From positions 1 to 56,757 of the forward strand of contig SHVF01000004.1 of the NCBI GenBank assembly GCA_009691135.1: a DNA stretch of 56,757 nucleotides, in the 5' to 3' direction. The notes under the pieces were generated by a model. That model did not search any database, had not been told where the DNA came from, and saw only the letters and a list, made by a program, of their open reading frames with translations. How positions within the stretch are numbered: the stretch's first letter is position 1; every line of letters starts with the position of its first letter. The position numbers were made by a program, and so were the translations under genes. Below are positions 17,823 to 29,021 of this stretch, piece by piece. The stretch comes from Candidatus Planktophila sp. Lineage in GTDB: Bacteria > Actinomycetota > Actinomycetes > Nanopelagicales > Nanopelagicaceae.

Positions 17823-18612
17823 AGTTCCGAGCGCCCTGACTATCGGTATTGCGCGCGGCGGCCTTGAACTCAAACAGTTTATGCGACAACGTGAATCAGT
17901 TGTATTTACTTTGGCTTTTCCAATTATGTTACTTGGTATCTTCGGTTCGGTTTTTACAAATGAGTTAACAGATGGTGTAACTTTTAGCCAATATTTTGTA
18001 GCCGGAATGATCGCATCAGGTCTGGTAAATACAGGTTTCCAACAATTAGCAATTATGATTCCGGTGGAACGCGATTTCGGAACTCTAAAGCGCTTGCGCG
18101 GTACTCCAATGCCAGCATCTAGCTATTTCATTGGCAAAGTAATTGTTGTCTTTGTGACAATGTTGATTCAAGTCTTATTACTATTAATTGCTGGCGTACT
18201 TTTCTTTGGCGTCAACCTGCCAACTGATCCCGCTAAGTGGTTTACCTTCACCTGGTTAATTCTGCTTGGCAGCGCAGCATCCACCGCGCTTGGAATTGCA
18301 TTTTCGGTTATTCCAAAGAGCGGTCGCGGCGCATCTGCTGTTGTCTCACCCGTCGTAATTGTTTTGCAATTCTTTAGCGGTGTTTTCTTTGTATTTACTG
18401 ACTTGCCGGGCTGGATGCAGCAAGTTGCTGCGATCTTTCCACTCAAATGGATGACTCAAGGAATGCGCTCAGTATTCTTACCGGATTCATTTGCGGCCCG
18501 TGAAGTTGCTGGAAATTGGGAAACTGGTCGCACATTTATAATTATCTTAGCCTGGTTAATTGCCGGGTTATTTATTTCAAAGAGAACTTTCAAGTGGGAT
18601 GATCAGCGATGA
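17809..18612 (+). CDS. ABC-2 type permease
   Basis: Membrane subunit (267 residues, about six transmembrane helices) of the exporter encoded with the upstream ATPase gene. It shows the ABC-2 membrane family pattern, including the conserved ERDFGTLKRLRGTPMP cytoplasmic loop near residues 86-101 and a late FSGVFFVFTDLPGWMQ segment. Translation is likely coupled at both ends: it overlaps the ATPase gene by 14 bp and the following secreted-protein gene as ATGA (18609-18612). The three-gene arrangement makes the secreted protein a candidate partner or cargo, which is an inference. Confidence 0.9.
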   Translation: MSQNKVPSALTIGIARGGLELKQFMRQRESVVFTLAFPIMLLGIFGSVFTNELTDGVTFSQYFVAGMIASGLVNTGFQQLAIMIPVERDFGTLKRLRGTPMPASSYFIGKVIVVFVTMLIQVLLLLIAGVLFFGVNLPTDPAKWFTFTWLILLGSAASTALGIAFSVIPKSGRGASAVVSPVVIVLQFFSGVFFVFTDLPGWMQQVAAIFPLKWMTQGMRSVFLPDSFAAREVAGNWETGRTFIIILAWLIAGLFISKRTFKWDDQR

Positions 18613-19253
18613 TTAAATCTAAGAAGCTAGCCCTTGCTCTGGCTCTTGGTTTAGTGATCACTGTTACGCCAGCAATAGCTGCGACAAAGAGCCCCACACC
18701 AACTCCCAAGGCAAGTACTGCAAAGAAAGTCACGCCAACACCAAAGGCGAGCCCAACGAAGAAGGCGCCGGTGAAGAAGAAGAAGAAGAAGAAGAAGCTT
18801 GCAACGTTATCTCCTTCGCCTTCGCCAAAGTGGCCACCTGCGGGATTTAAAACAGATCCGCTCGGTGAAACAAAGATGTATCTGAAGGTTCCAAATACCA
18901 AAGAGTTGATCGGCATCTTGTCCGCCAAAACTGCGCTTGCTTCACAAATTAAGGATTGCACTAAATTCACTTGCGGCGCCGTTATCGTCGCATCAGAGAC
19001 TGGTTGTCGCTGGTGGAAAGTCGCTGGCGATGTAGTCGGTGCAACATCGGCTGAGGATCGCACGCTAAAGACCTTCGGCACTGTTTCGGTATCAGTTACC
19101 CGCAGCGCCGCCAAAGCGTTAGTTACGATTCTTATGGTCACACCCGAACCAATTGGTTCAGGACAAATCGTCACAAATATCAACGCTGACTGCAATCAAA
19201 GTGAACCATCAGGTCCAATCCCGAACACCGAATATCAGAAGAGTGAAGGTTAA
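18609..19253 (+). CDS. Secreted Lys/Pro-rich protein of unknown function
   Basis: A 214-residue protein with a Sec signal peptide (KKLALALALGLVITVTPAIA, likely cleavage after AIA near residue 24). A low-complexity linker follows, with SPTPTPKAS-type units and a run of eight lysines encoded by eight consecutive AAG codons (18774-18797), then SPSPSP and a globular domain from about residue 75. That domain has Cys residues within KDCTKFTC, one at ETGC and a late C in NADCNQ, so disulphides are plausible outside the cell. No catalytic motif is recognised. It is translationally coupled to the ABC permease. Confidence 0.75.
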   Translation: MIKSKKLALALALGLVITVTPAIAATKSPTPTPKASTAKKVTPTPKASPTKKAPVKKKKKKKKLATLSPSPSPKWPPAGFKTDPLGETKMYLKVPNTKELIGILSAKTALASQIKDCTKFTCGAVIVASETGCRWWKVAGDVVGATSAEDRTLKTFGTVSVSVTRSAAKALVTILMVTPEPIGSGQIVTNINADCNQSEPSGPIPNTEYQKSEG

Positions 19254-19255
19254 TA

Positions 19256-19576
19256 ATGCTAGGTGGAATAAATAACGGACTTTTCCTATCGAGTTTTGGC
19301 GGATTTTTTGCTGTAGGACTACTCTCCCTTATCTTGATCTGGGCTTTTAAGCGCGGCAAATCAGTTATAGAACGCACTCCTAGCGTTGGCAAGGAAGATG
19401 AATACGGCGCCCTTGTAGTTATCGCATCCCCTAATAACCATATTGAAGGTGAACTTCTGCGCTTGAAGTTAGCAACATCTCAAATAAAAGCAACGCTGGC
19501 TCAGACAAAAGATGGACCAAGACTTTATGTATTTGAACGCGATGAAAAGATTGCGCGCGCAGTACTAAAAAGTTAG
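19256..19576 (+). CDS. Small membrane-anchored protein with DUF2007-like domain
   Basis: A 106-residue protein: one N-terminal membrane helix (about residues 9-30, GLFLSSFGGFFAVGLLSLIL), a basic junction (FKRGK) and a soluble domain. The domain reads ALVVIASPNNHIEGELLRLKL then TLAQTKDGPRLYVFERDEKIARAVL, a pattern like the small DUF2007 'putative signal transducing' fold; that match is tentative. It starts two bases after the stop of the secreted Lys/Pro-rich protein gene, so it is probably in the same operon. Its end overlaps the convergent adenosyltransferase gene by 4 bp. Confidence 0.65.
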   Translation: MLGGINNGLFLSSFGGFFAVGLLSLILIWAFKRGKSVIERTPSVGKEDEYGALVVIASPNNHIEGELLRLKLATSQIKATLAQTKDGPRLYVFERDEKIARAVLKS

Positions 19577-20145
19577 CGATTAGCCCCAGGAACCCACAAC
19601 TGATCTCCAATTTTCTTATTAGCAACTCGCGCCAAAACAAAGAGTAGATCAGAGCAACGGTTTAGATACTTGGCAGTTAAAGGATTGACACCAGTTCCAA
19701 AACCATGAATTGCAGCCCAGGTGCGACGTTCTGCACGGCGAACAACTGTGCGCGCCACATGCAGGTGGGCGGCGGCTGGCGTGCCGGATGGCAAAACGAA
19801 AGAACGTAGAGGTTCTAAGTCAGCGTTGTATTTATCGATCTGTTCTTCCAAAAAAGTTACTTGCGATTCAAGGATACGAAGTGGTTCGAAAGCTGGTGAA
19901 TCAACTACTGGTGTACAAAGATCTGCTCCGACATCAAAAAGGTCATTTTGAATGCGAACTAGCACAGCGCGAATTTCATCGGTTAACTCATCCGTTGCGA
20001 TTACAACACCAATCGTTGAGTTTGCTTCATCAACGGTGGCATATGCCTCAAGACGTGAATCATTCTTTGAGGTACGGCTCATATCTCCGAGAGAAGTTGA
20101 TCCATCATCGCCAGTCTTTGTGTAAATACGCGTTAAATTAACCAT
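19573..20145 (-). CDS. Cob(I)alamin adenosyltransferase, PduO type
   Basis: Transfers the adenosyl group of ATP to cob(I)alamin to make adenosylcobalamin. The 190-residue protein starts with the family ATP-binding motif TRIYTKTGDDGSTSLGD and has the VPSGTPAAAHLHVARTVVRRAERR helix typical of the PduO/MMAB trimer fold. Position between the ATP synthase end and murA is the usual actinobacterial one. It is head-to-head with murA, with 28 bp between start codons. No other cobalamin gene is nearby, so it may serve salvage of imported cobamides. Confidence 0.9.
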   Translation of the reverse strand: MVNLTRIYTKTGDDGSTSLGDMSRTSKNDSRLEAYATVDEANSTIGVVIATDELTDEIRAVLVRIQNDLFDVGADLCTPVVDSPAFEPLRILESQVTFLEEQIDKYNADLEPLRSFVLPSGTPAAAHLHVARTVVRRAERRTWAAIHGFGTGVNPLTAKYLNRCSDLLFVLARVANKKIGDQLWVPGANR

Positions 20146-20152
20146 GGGTATA

Positions 20153-20162
20153 CCTTATAAGT
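20153..20162. promoter_or_regulatory. Palindromic CTTATAAG in the divergent adenosyltransferase/murA promoter region
   Basis: The 28 bp between the two start codons contain CTTATAAG, which reads as a TATAAG -10-like box on both strands. This would permit back-to-back promoters with very short leaders for both genes. No clear -35 boxes were seen; they would lie inside the coding regions. Confidence 0.3.
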
Positions 20163-20173
20163 AGACTTGGCTT

Positions 20174-21448
20174 ATGGCATCTTCGGGCAACGCAACCAGC
20201 GATCGCTTCCGCATCGTCGGCGGCGCCAGCCTTAAGGGCGAGGTAACTGTTGCGGGCGCCAAGAATTCGGTACTGAAATTAATGGCCGCCTCCTTATTGG
20301 CCGTTGGCAAGACCATAATTCGCAACGTGCCCGATATCGCAGATGTCGAAATCATGTCCGATCTGCTCACTCGTTTGGGTTGCACGGTGGTGCACGTAGG
20401 TTCGGTTGTGACAATCGATGTACCTGCGGCTCCAAAACACCGTGCTGACTACGACTTGGTGCGCAAGATGCGTGCATCAATTAACGTACTTGGACCTTTG
20501 GTTGCACGCATCGGTCACGCTGAAGTTGCCTTGCCTGGCGGAGATGCAATTGGTTCACGCGGTTTAGATTTTCACATTAAAGGCTTGGAATCACTCGGTG
20601 CGAAAGCGCACGTAGAGCATGGATATGTAATTGCCCAAGCGCCAAATGGTTTAACAGGTACAGCAATTGATCTAGATTTTCCAAGCGTCGGCGCAACTGA
20701 AAACTTAATGACCGCAGCTGTTTTGGCAAAGGGTATAACAACTATCGATAACGCAGCACGCGAACCTGATCTCGTTGATCTCGGCGAATTCTTAATTTCG
20801 ATGGGTGCCAAGATCGAAGGCTTGGGCACACCTATAATCAAGATCACTGGTGTTCCAGCACTTAAGCCAACCGATCACACCACAGTTACAGATCGCATCA
20901 TCGCCGGCACTTGGGCATTCGCTGCCGCTATGACGCAAGGTGACATCACAATTCATGGCGCACGCGCTGACCACATGGAAGTTATGTTGGAAAAATTGGC
21001 ACATGCTGGCGCAATCATTACCTCAATTCAAGATGGAATTCGTGTTCAGATGAATCAACGCCCACGCGCTACCGATGTTGCAACGCTTCCCTATCCAGGA
21101 TTTGCCACCGATTTACTGCCGTTTATTATTGCCATGAACGCAGTTGCAGATGGCCATTCGATGGTCACCGAAAATGTTTTTGAATCACGTTTCATGTTTG
21201 TAAACGAACTTGTGCGCCTTGGCGCCCAAGTAACCGTTGATGGCCACCACGCTTCCATCGATGGAATTACGCAGCTATCTGGCGCACCTGTTGAGGCAAC
21301 CGATATTCGTGCCGGTGCCGGTCTTGTATTAGCCGCCTTAGTTTCCGAAGGTGAAACCACCGTCGATGGCGCATTTCATCTAGATCGCGGCTACCCAAAC
21401 TTTGCTGAAGATCTTCGTGCACTCGGTGCAAATATCTCTAGAGAGTAG
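20174..21448 (+). CDS. murA: UDP-N-acetylglucosamine 1-carboxyvinyltransferase, fosfomycin-insensitive type
   Basis: First committed step of peptidoglycan synthesis: adds enolpyruvyl from PEP to UDP-GlcNAc. At 424 residues it has the EPSP-synthase-like double domain, with [21 protein letters not shown] near the N-terminus. In the catalytic loop [16 protein letters not shown] the residue equivalent to E. coli Cys115 is Asp124. The same Cys-to-Asp change is known from Mycobacterium and Chlamydia MurA, which remain active but are not alkylated by fosfomycin. Start ATG 20174 lacks a Shine-Dalgarno and may be nearly leaderless. Convergent with atpC. Confidence 0.95.
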   Translation: MASSGNATSDRFRIVGGASLKGEVTVAGAKNSVLKLMAASLLAVGKTIIRNVPDIADVEIMSDLLTRLGCTVVHVGSVVTIDVPAAPKHRADYDLVRKMRASINVLGPLVARIGHAEVALPGGDAIGSRGLDFHIKGLESLGAKAHVEHGYVIAQAPNGLTGTAIDLDFPSVGATENLMTAAVLAKGITTIDNAAREPDLVDLGEFLISMGAKIEGLGTPIIKITGVPALKPTDHTTVTDRIIAGTWAFAAAMTQGDITIHGARADHMEVMLEKLAHAGAIITSIQDGIRVQMNQRPRATDVATLPYPGFATDLLPFIIAMNAVADGHSMVTENVFESRFMFVNELVRLGAQVTVDGHHASIDGITQLSGAPVEATDIRAGAGLVLAALVSEGETTVDGAFHLDRGYPNFAEDLRALGANISRE

Positions 21449-21453
21449 GCAAA

Positions 21454-21476
21454 TTACTAAATAAAAATTTCAGTAA
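21454..21476. terminator. AT-rich inverted repeat between convergent murA and atpC
   Basis: TTACTAAAT and ATTTCAGTAA flank a short A-run (about nine of ten positions pair). It lies between the murA stop and the atpC stop, in an AT-rich 89-bp gap with further T-runs, so a weak bidirectional terminator is possible. Confidence 0.35.
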
Positions 21477-21537
21477 AAGAAACTGTATAGTCACTTTTCA
21501 TGTTTTTGGAAGTAAAAATTTTATTTTGTAATAAAAA

Positions 21538-21789
21538 CTAGTTAGCGCTTTCAGTAAGAATTGATACACGATCATTAGAGACAGATAAGAATCCGCCTTG
21601 CACATTAAATTCTTTAGTTGTGCCATCTACAGATTTAATGCTGACGGCACCGTCGACTAGAACGCCAAACAGTGGCGCGTGACCAGGAAGCACACCAAGG
21701 TCACCCTCGATTGTGCGCGCAGAAACAAAAGTTGCCTGCCCAGACCACACCTGTTGTGTTGGCGAAACTAGCTCGACGTTAAGTGCCAT
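21538..21789 (-). CDS. atpC: F-type ATP synthase epsilon subunit
   Basis: Central-stalk subunit of F1 and the last gene of the operon. The 83-residue form contains only the N-terminal beta-sandwich (VELVSPTQQVWSGQATFVSA, GDLGVLPGHAPLFGVL); the C-terminal helical hairpin that inhibits ATP hydrolysis in many bacteria is missing or nearly so (family length about 120-140). Such short epsilon subunits occur in some Actinobacteria. Four bases separate it from atpD. Confidence 0.93.
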   Translation of the reverse strand: MALNVELVSPTQQVWSGQATFVSARTIEGDLGVLPGHAPLFGVLVDGAVSIKSVDGTTKEFNVQGGFLSVSNDRVSILTESAN

Positions 21790-21793
21790 ATTG

Positions 21794-24126
<2,333 letters not shown>

Positions 24127-24129
24127 GAT

Positions 24130-25770
24130 TTACTTCTTCACCGCCGGTGGCACAAACTTTGTGATCGCTTCAGCACTTTCAGAATCAAGGGCATCCGCTG
24201 GAGCATCATTTACGATTCCTGCAGCCGATGACTTAAATTGCTTCTTAAAATCAGCAACTGCTGTTTGCATTTTGGCAACTGTGTCATCTTCGAGCAACTT
24301 TGTCTCTGAAATTACTGTGAAGATATCTTTACGCTCTCTCCCAATAAAGTCGAGAAGTTCGCCTTCGAAGCGACGGATATCTGCAACTGCAACAGAATCA
24401 AGGGCACCTGATGTACCGGCCCAGATTGAAACAATCTGACGCTCGAGTGAATAAGGTGAGTACTGACCTTGCTTGAGAAGTTCAACCATGCGCGCACCGC
24501 GTTCTAGTTGCGCCTTTGAAGCAGCATCAAGATCTGAACCGAAAGCAGCGAACGCTTCGAGTTCGCGGAATTGTGCAAGGTCAAGACGCAGACGACCTGC
24601 AATCTTCTTCATCGCCTTAGTTTGAGCAGAACCACCAACGCGAGAAACAGAAACACCTACGTTAATTGCTGGGCGAACACCGGCGTTGAAAAGATCTGTT
24701 TCAAGGAAGCACTGACCATCAGTAATAGAAATTACGTTGGTAGGAATGAAAGCAGAAACGTCATTTCCCTTTGTTTCAATAATTGGCAGACCAGTCATTG
24801 AACCGCCACCAAGTTCATCGGAAAGTTTTGCGCAACGTTCTAGCAAACGTGAGTGTAAGTAGAAAACATCTCCTGGGTAGGCTTCGCGGCCTGGTGGGCG
24901 ACGAAGTAAAAGTGAGACTGAGCGATAAGCCTCAGCTTGCTTTGAAAGATCATCGAAGACAATTAGTACGTGCTCACCTTTGTACATCCAGTGCTGACCA
25001 ATTGCAGAACCGGTATAAGGAGCAAGGTACTTAAAGCCTGCAGGATCTGATGCGGGAGATGCAACGATTGTTGTGTACTCCATGGCGCCAGCCTCTTCGA
25101 GTGCGCCCTTAACGGATGCGATCGTTGAACCCTTTTGACCGATAGCGACATAAATACATTTAACTTGCTTCTTCTTATCACCAGTTAGCCAGTTTTCGCG
25201 CTGGTTAATGATTGTGTCAACGGCAACTGCTGTCTTACCAGTCTGACGGTCACCAATAATTAATTGACGTTGTCCGCGACCGATTGCAGTCATCGCATCG
25301 ATTGCTTTAATTCCTGTTGCAAGTGGCTCTTTAACTGGCTGGCGCTGAACTACAGAGGGAGCCTGTAGTTCGAGTGCACGGCGAGCATCAGCTTTGATTT
25401 CACCCTTGCCATCGATTGGGCGACCAAGTGGATCAACAACGCGACCCAAGAAGCCATCTCCAACTGGTACTGAAAGAATTTCGCCAGTACCGCGTACTGA
25501 TGTTCCTTCTTCAATTCCGGCGTAGCTTCCGAGAATAACAACACCGATCTCGCGCACATCAAGGTTAAGTGCAAGACCTAGCGTTCCGTTCTCGAACTGC
25601 AATAGTTCATTAGCCATTGTTGAAGGCAAGCCCTCAACGCGAGCGATGCCATCGCCTGCTTGGCTTACTGTTCCAACTTCGTCGCGAGCTGCGGCGCCTG
25701 GATCGTATGACTTAACGAAATTCGCTAAGGCATCCCGAATTTCATTCGGTTGGATCTTGAGCTCTGCCAT
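24130..25770 (-). CDS. atpA: F-type ATP synthase alpha subunit
   Basis: Non-catalytic nucleotide-binding subunit of F1. The 546-residue protein shows Walker [10 protein letters not shown], the [10 protein letters not shown] region, Walker [12 protein letters not shown] and the [15 protein letters not shown]-like arginine-finger region ([10 protein letters not shown]). A C-terminal extension after residue 510 is typical of Actinobacteria. GGGAGAACGACATG gives a plausible ribosome site at the start. Confidence 0.97.
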   Translation of the reverse strand: MAELKIQPNEIRDALANFVKSYDPGAAARDEVGTVSQAGDGIARVEGLPSTMANELLQFENGTLGLALNLDVREIGVVILGSYAGIEEGTSVRGTGEILSVPVGDGFLGRVVDPLGRPIDGKGEIKADARRALELQAPSVVQRQPVKEPLATGIKAIDAMTAIGRGQRQLIIGDRQTGKTAVAVDTIINQRENWLTGDKKKQVKCIYVAIGQKGSTIASVKGALEEAGAMEYTTIVASPASDPAGFKYLAPYTGSAIGQHWMYKGEHVLIVFDDLSKQAEAYRSVSLLLRRPPGREAYPGDVFYLHSRLLERCAKLSDELGGGSMTGLPIIETKGNDVSAFIPTNVISITDGQCFLETDLFNAGVRPAINVGVSVSRVGGSAQTKAMKKIAGRLRLDLAQFRELEAFAAFGSDLDAASKAQLERGARMVELLKQGQYSPYSLERQIVSIWAGTSGALDSVAVADIRRFEGELLDFIGRERKDIFTVISETKLLEDDTVAKMQTAVADFKKQFKSSAAGIVNDAPADALDSESAEAITKFVPPAVKK

Positions 25771-25809
25771 GTCGTTCTCCCTTTTTCGTTTCTTCTTTAA
25801 ATTTAATTG

Positions 25810-26646
25810 TTAAGCGGACTGACCAACAAGTGCACGCCCAGCATTTGCAAGGCGGTTTACAACGCTTCCATCGACTAACTCATCTGCGAACTTAATTGAA
25901 ACTCCACCCAAGATCGAAGAATCGATTTGGACGTTAATACGAATTGGTTGGCCAACCTTCTTCTCAAGAACTGTTGCAAGACGCGAAGTCTGGGCATCAG
26001 TTAGAGCAGTAGCCGTGCGAACAACGGCGATTAAGCGGTTGCGACGATTTGCTAAACCAAATATGTAATCTGCAAAAGCTGCTTCAATGCTGCGACCACG
26101 AAGATGGGCAACAAGTGCGCTAGCTAATTTGATTGTTGAAGTTGAAGCCTTCCTGCCTAGAACTTCAGCGATCAACGCTGACTTTGCATCAGTTGAACCA
26201 ACACTTACTAGCGCCTTACGCAGTTCGAAGTTATCGGCAACCAATCGTGAAGTTTCGAAGAACTCATCTTCAACGCGATCTAGTTCGCCTGCGATATTTG
26301 CAGCCGATGCTTCGGCTTCAATGGCTAACTGCTCGATTACGTGGATTACATCCTTGGTTGCAGACCAACGAAGTGCTGAAACATCACTTAAAAGTGAAAT
26401 TGCAAGTGTGCCAGTTGATTTGCCGAATAGATCCTTGACGAGTGCGGCTTTTGCACCCTTGTCGCGAGATGGATCTGTAATTGCGCGGCGTAGTGATGTG
26501 TTGCTGGCAAAAACGTCGGCTGCAAAGAAAAGATGTGAAGATAACTCTGAAGCAGATGCTGCGCTTGCGCCCTTGATTGCAGCATCGAGTGCAACACGTG
26601 AGGCCACAAGTGACTGACGGCTGCTGCCTCCGAGATGAATTCTCAT
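25810..26646 (-). CDS. atpH: F-type ATP synthase delta subunit
   Basis: Peripheral-stalk subunit that joins F1 to the b subunits. At 278 residues it is longer than the 175-180 of many bacteria but matches the long actinobacterial form. The conserved C-terminal region is seen: VRTATALTDAQTSRLATVLEKK followed by VQIDSSILGGVSIKFADELVDGSV. The N-terminal half is the divergent helical part. It is 5 bp downstream of atpF. Confidence 0.93.
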   Translation of the reverse strand: MRIHLGGSSRQSLVASRVALDAAIKGASAASASELSSHLFFAADVFASNTSLRRAITDPSRDKGAKAALVKDLFGKSTGTLAISLLSDVSALRWSATKDVIHVIEQLAIEAEASAANIAGELDRVEDEFFETSRLVADNFELRKALVSVGSTDAKSALIAEVLGRKASTSTIKLASALVAHLRGRSIEAAFADYIFGLANRRNRLIAVVRTATALTDAQTSRLATVLEKKVGQPIRINVQIDSSILGGVSIKFADELVDGSVVNRLANAGRALVGQSA

Positions 26647-26651
26647 TTTCT

Positions 26652-27185
26652 TTACTTACTCTTCTCTAGATCATCTAGGAAACGATCAACGATCCGTGAT
26701 TGACGAGCCTGGTCATCAAGTGCTTCGCCGACAATCTTGGAAGCGAGTTCAACAGCAAGTGCGCCGACTTCATTACGAAGTGAGGTAACTGCTTGTTGAC
26801 GTTCGGCTTCGATGGATGCGTGTGCAGCGGCGGTGATGCGCGCTGCTTCTTCTTGTGCCTTGGCACGAAGTTCTTCAACAATGGATACACCCTGTACGCG
26901 AGCTTCTTCGCGAAGTGTTTGTGCTTCTTCGCGCGCTTTTGAAAGCTGATCGTTGTACTGAGTAAGCGCGCGTTGCGCCTCGAGCTGTGCTTTTTCAGCG
27001 CGCTCTATTCCACCTTGAATTGCCTCAGTGCGTGCAGTGAATGCCTTTTCAAACATTGGCACCACTTTGCTGCGCAATACGAAGAAGAGAAGTGAGAACG
27101 CAACTGCGCCCACAATGATTTCTGCGGTATGCGGAATCAATGGATTTAGCTTCTCTGCCTCGGCGGCAAAATTAAGTTTATTCAT
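26652..27185 (-). CDS. atpF: F-type ATP synthase b subunit
   Basis: Peripheral-stalk subunit of F0. The 177-residue protein has a single N-terminal membrane helix (about residues 20-40, EIIVGAVAFSLLFFVLRSKV) followed by a long charged coiled coil rich in Glu, Ala and Arg. It is encoded between atpE and atpH, the standard order. Confidence 0.94.
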   Translation of the reverse strand: MNKLNFAAEAEKLNPLIPHTAEIIVGAVAFSLLFFVLRSKVVPMFEKAFTARTEAIQGGIERAEKAQLEAQRALTQYNDQLSKAREEAQTLREEARVQGVSIVEELRAKAQEEAARITAAAHASIEAERQQAVTSLRNEVGALAVELASKIVGEALDDQARQSRIVDRFLDDLEKSK

Positions 27186-27213
27186 AACTAGATCAGATTT
27201 AATTCTGTGCTAA

Positions 27214-27417
27214 TTAGAGAACGAATGCTAGAACGAGACCGAAGAGTGCGAGAGCTTCAGCGAGGGCGAATCCAAGGAACGCGATTGGCTGTAGAACGCT
27301 ACGTGCTTCAGGCTGACGTGCAACGCCGTTGATGTATGCGGCGAAGATAAGTCCGGTTGCAATACCAGGACCAATTGCTGCGAGGCCAAAACCGACCAGG
27401 TTGAGTGTGCCTTCCAT
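27214..27417 (-). CDS. atpE: F-type ATP synthase c subunit
   Basis: Proteolipid of the rotor ring. At 67 residues it has two membrane helices with the polar loop ARQPE (34-38) between them. The ion-carrying acid is Glu54 in [12 protein letters not shown]. The residues that mark a sodium-binding ring (a Gln in helix 1 and Ser/Thr after the Glu) are not evident, so proton coupling is expected. This fits the actinorhodopsin proton pump encoded in the same window. Confidence 0.96.
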   Translation of the reverse strand: MEGTLNLVGFGLAAIGPGIATGLIFAAYINGVARQPEARSVLQPIAFLGFALAEALALFGLVLAFVL

Positions 27418-27440
27418 TTTTTACTGCCTTTCGTTAGGTG

Positions 27441-28229
27441 TTAGTGCTCGTCGGCAAGGGCGCCGGCGATATACAAAGCAGTCAACAGAGTAAAGATATA
27501 CGCCTGAAGACATTGGACCATGAACTCGAAGAAGGTCAACACAATGCCGATACCGAAGGCAAATGGGCTAACCAACTTCAAACCGATTGCGCCTTGAGCA
27601 AGGTGTTCCCCGCCCAAGATAAATACGAGCAACAACAAGTGGCCCGCAAACATATTTGCAAAAAGACGCAACGAAAGCGTCAAGGGACGTACTAGGAAGA
27701 ATGTGAGAATTTCAAGAGGTGTAATCAAAATGTAAGCAGCCTTTGGAACGCCTGGCATGAACATGATCTCTTTGATGTACTTGTATAAACCATGTTTGCG
27801 AACGCCCACGTAGTGGAAAACAAAGAATGTAAACATCGCCAAGACATAGGCGAAACCGACATGCGACATTGTTGGGAATTGAATTAATGGAATAATTCCA
27901 AATAAATTATTGACAAGAATAAAGGTAAAGAGTGTGAAGAGGTACGGCACAAAGCGAAGGAATTCGTGGCCGATAACATCTTTGGCTAGATCGTTGCGGA
28001 CGAATGCGTAAACGCTTTCACCGGCAAATTGCAGCTTAGAAGGAACGATCGCTGCCTTGCGAGATGCGGCGATGAAGAAAACTGAAATCAGAATGACTGA
28101 GAGAAAAACCAGAAAAATCGGTTTTGTTGTGTAGGGGTTCTCGCCAAAAATGGGTGGCAATTCGAAGTCTTTGGTACTTGGCGGGACAAAGCCTTCGCCT
28201 TCAGCGCCTGAACGAACTAACGCGAGCAC
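27441..28229 (-). CDS. atpB: F-type ATP synthase a subunit
   Basis: Stator channel of F0. The 262-residue protein is highly hydrophobic, with the essential Arg in LSLRLFANMFAGHLLL and the conserved C-terminal helix LQAYIFTLLTALYIAGAL. The start codon is GTG at 28229, with GGAG five bases upstream. It is preceded by a 155-bp leader that carries a GC-rich repeat. Confidence 0.95.
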   Translation of the reverse strand: MLALVRSGAEGEGFVPPSTKDFELPPIFGENPYTTKPIFLVFLSVILISVFFIAASRKAAIVPSKLQFAGESVYAFVRNDLAKDVIGHEFLRFVPYLFTLFTFILVNNLFGIIPLIQFPTMSHVGFAYVLAMFTFFVFHYVGVRKHGLYKYIKEIMFMPGVPKAAYILITPLEILTFFLVRPLTLSLRLFANMFAGHLLLLVFILGGEHLAQGAIGLKLVSPFAFGIGIVLTFFEFMVQCLQAYIFTLLTALYIAGALADEH

Positions 28230-28341
28230 ACGAACTCCAATTTAACTAGCCGAGTTATGGGGATTGCTTGTAACGGGGCAACCTTATGGGCAAAAGCCTC
28301 AACCTGTGAAATCCAAAAGATGTGATTTGCCACCGCGTCGG

Positions 28342-28399
28342 CCCCGCTATTCGCGGCCGAAACCGTTCTTATGCGTCGTCCCCGCTATTCGCGGCCGAA
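28342..28399. repeat. Two 20-bp GC-rich direct repeats at the atpI/atpB junction
   Basis: The 20-mer CCCCGCTATTCGCGGCCGAA occurs at 28342-28361 and again at 28380-28399. The second copy lies in the 3' end of the atpI-like gene and contains its stop codon (TAG on the minus strand). The first lies in the atpB leader, where flanking bases let it fold into a hairpin with CGGCC/GGCCG arms. The GC content contrasts sharply with the surroundings. Confidence 0.85.
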
Positions 28400-28588
28400 C
28401 CGTAGCCACACTAGATAGAGCGCCCCGCCCATGCCAACGAGTAGGCCAATCAGAGTTAAGTAACTAGTACCCAGCCAACGATCTGCGGCATATCCAACCC
28501 CGCCCCAGAAGATCAAGCCTGAGAGAAGGTAACCAAAGATTGTCCACATAGCGTTTTCATCGCGCTTGTTATATCTGCTATTACTCAA
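28385..28588 (-). CDS. AtpZ/AtpI-like small membrane protein
   Basis: A 67-residue protein with two membrane helices (about 17-34 and 41-60) and the short conserved GVGYAADRWLGTSY link between them, as in the AtpZ/AtpI family encoded upstream of atpB; members are proposed to help c-ring assembly or to form a magnesium/calcium channel. The start may be the first Met or Met14. Its stop codon lies inside a 20-bp direct repeat. One base separates it from the preceding membrane-protein gene. Confidence 0.75.
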   Translation of the reverse strand: MSNSRYNKRDENAMWTIFGYLLSGLIFWGGVGYAADRWLGTSYLTLIGLLVGMGGALYLVWLRFGRE

Positions 28589-28589
28589 C

Positions 28590-29021
28590 TTAAGACCCCC
28601 GGTTGGCTTGAAGTGGCAATGGTAGATGAGTTTTGAGTTTGAGGTAACTAGCCACTTCCCCGCCCAGCCAGGCCAGAGTTAAGGCACAAGCGGCGACGCC
28701 AAAGCTCAGGCGGTCGATGACATCACGGTCGGTGTACTTTGCCAGCGCCCATAAGAAAAGGCCAAGGAAAAAAAGTTTGGCGAAGTATGAAAAGAGCGCC
28801 ATCGCCATTGTGCTGATTGGATCAAGGTTGCGAGTTAGCCGTGAGACCAAGATGTGAACCACAAAATAAATTGCGACTATAAATTGCGCAAGAAGTGCAC
28901 CGTAAAAACCACTCAAACCACGGAAGGTAGAAAATAGCGCGATTGCAACAGCGCCAACAATTAAAGTTGGACGTACCGCGCCACGCAGAAGTTGAGATTC
29001 ATTCGATTTATTTTCAGACAT
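28590..29021 (-). CDS. AtpI-like four-helix membrane protein
   Basis: Start set at 29021 (MSENKSNESQLL, 143 residues), because a longer frame would overlap much of the upstream wecA-like gene. The protein has four hydrophobic segments (about 18-36, 40-60, 72-95 and 101-122), the topology of the 'ATP synthase subunit I' group often found between the undecaprenyl-phosphate transferase gene and atpB in Actinobacteria. Function is not established. It overlaps the wecA-like stop by 8 bp, suggesting coupled translation. Confidence 0.65.
   Translation of the reverse strand: MSENKSNESQLLRGAVRPTLIVGAVAIALFSTFRGLSGFYGALLAQFIVAIYFVVHILVSRLTRNLDPISTMAMALFSYFAKLFFLGLFLWALAKYTDRDVIDRLSFGVAACALTLAWLGGEVASYLKLKTHLPLPLQANRGS

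Noticed and set aside
18590-19195. 201-codon frame antisense to the secreted Lys/Pro-rich protein, with a Phe run
   Set aside because: The Phe run is the complement of the AAG tract. The sense frame has a signal peptide and coupled start, so the antisense frame is a shadow.
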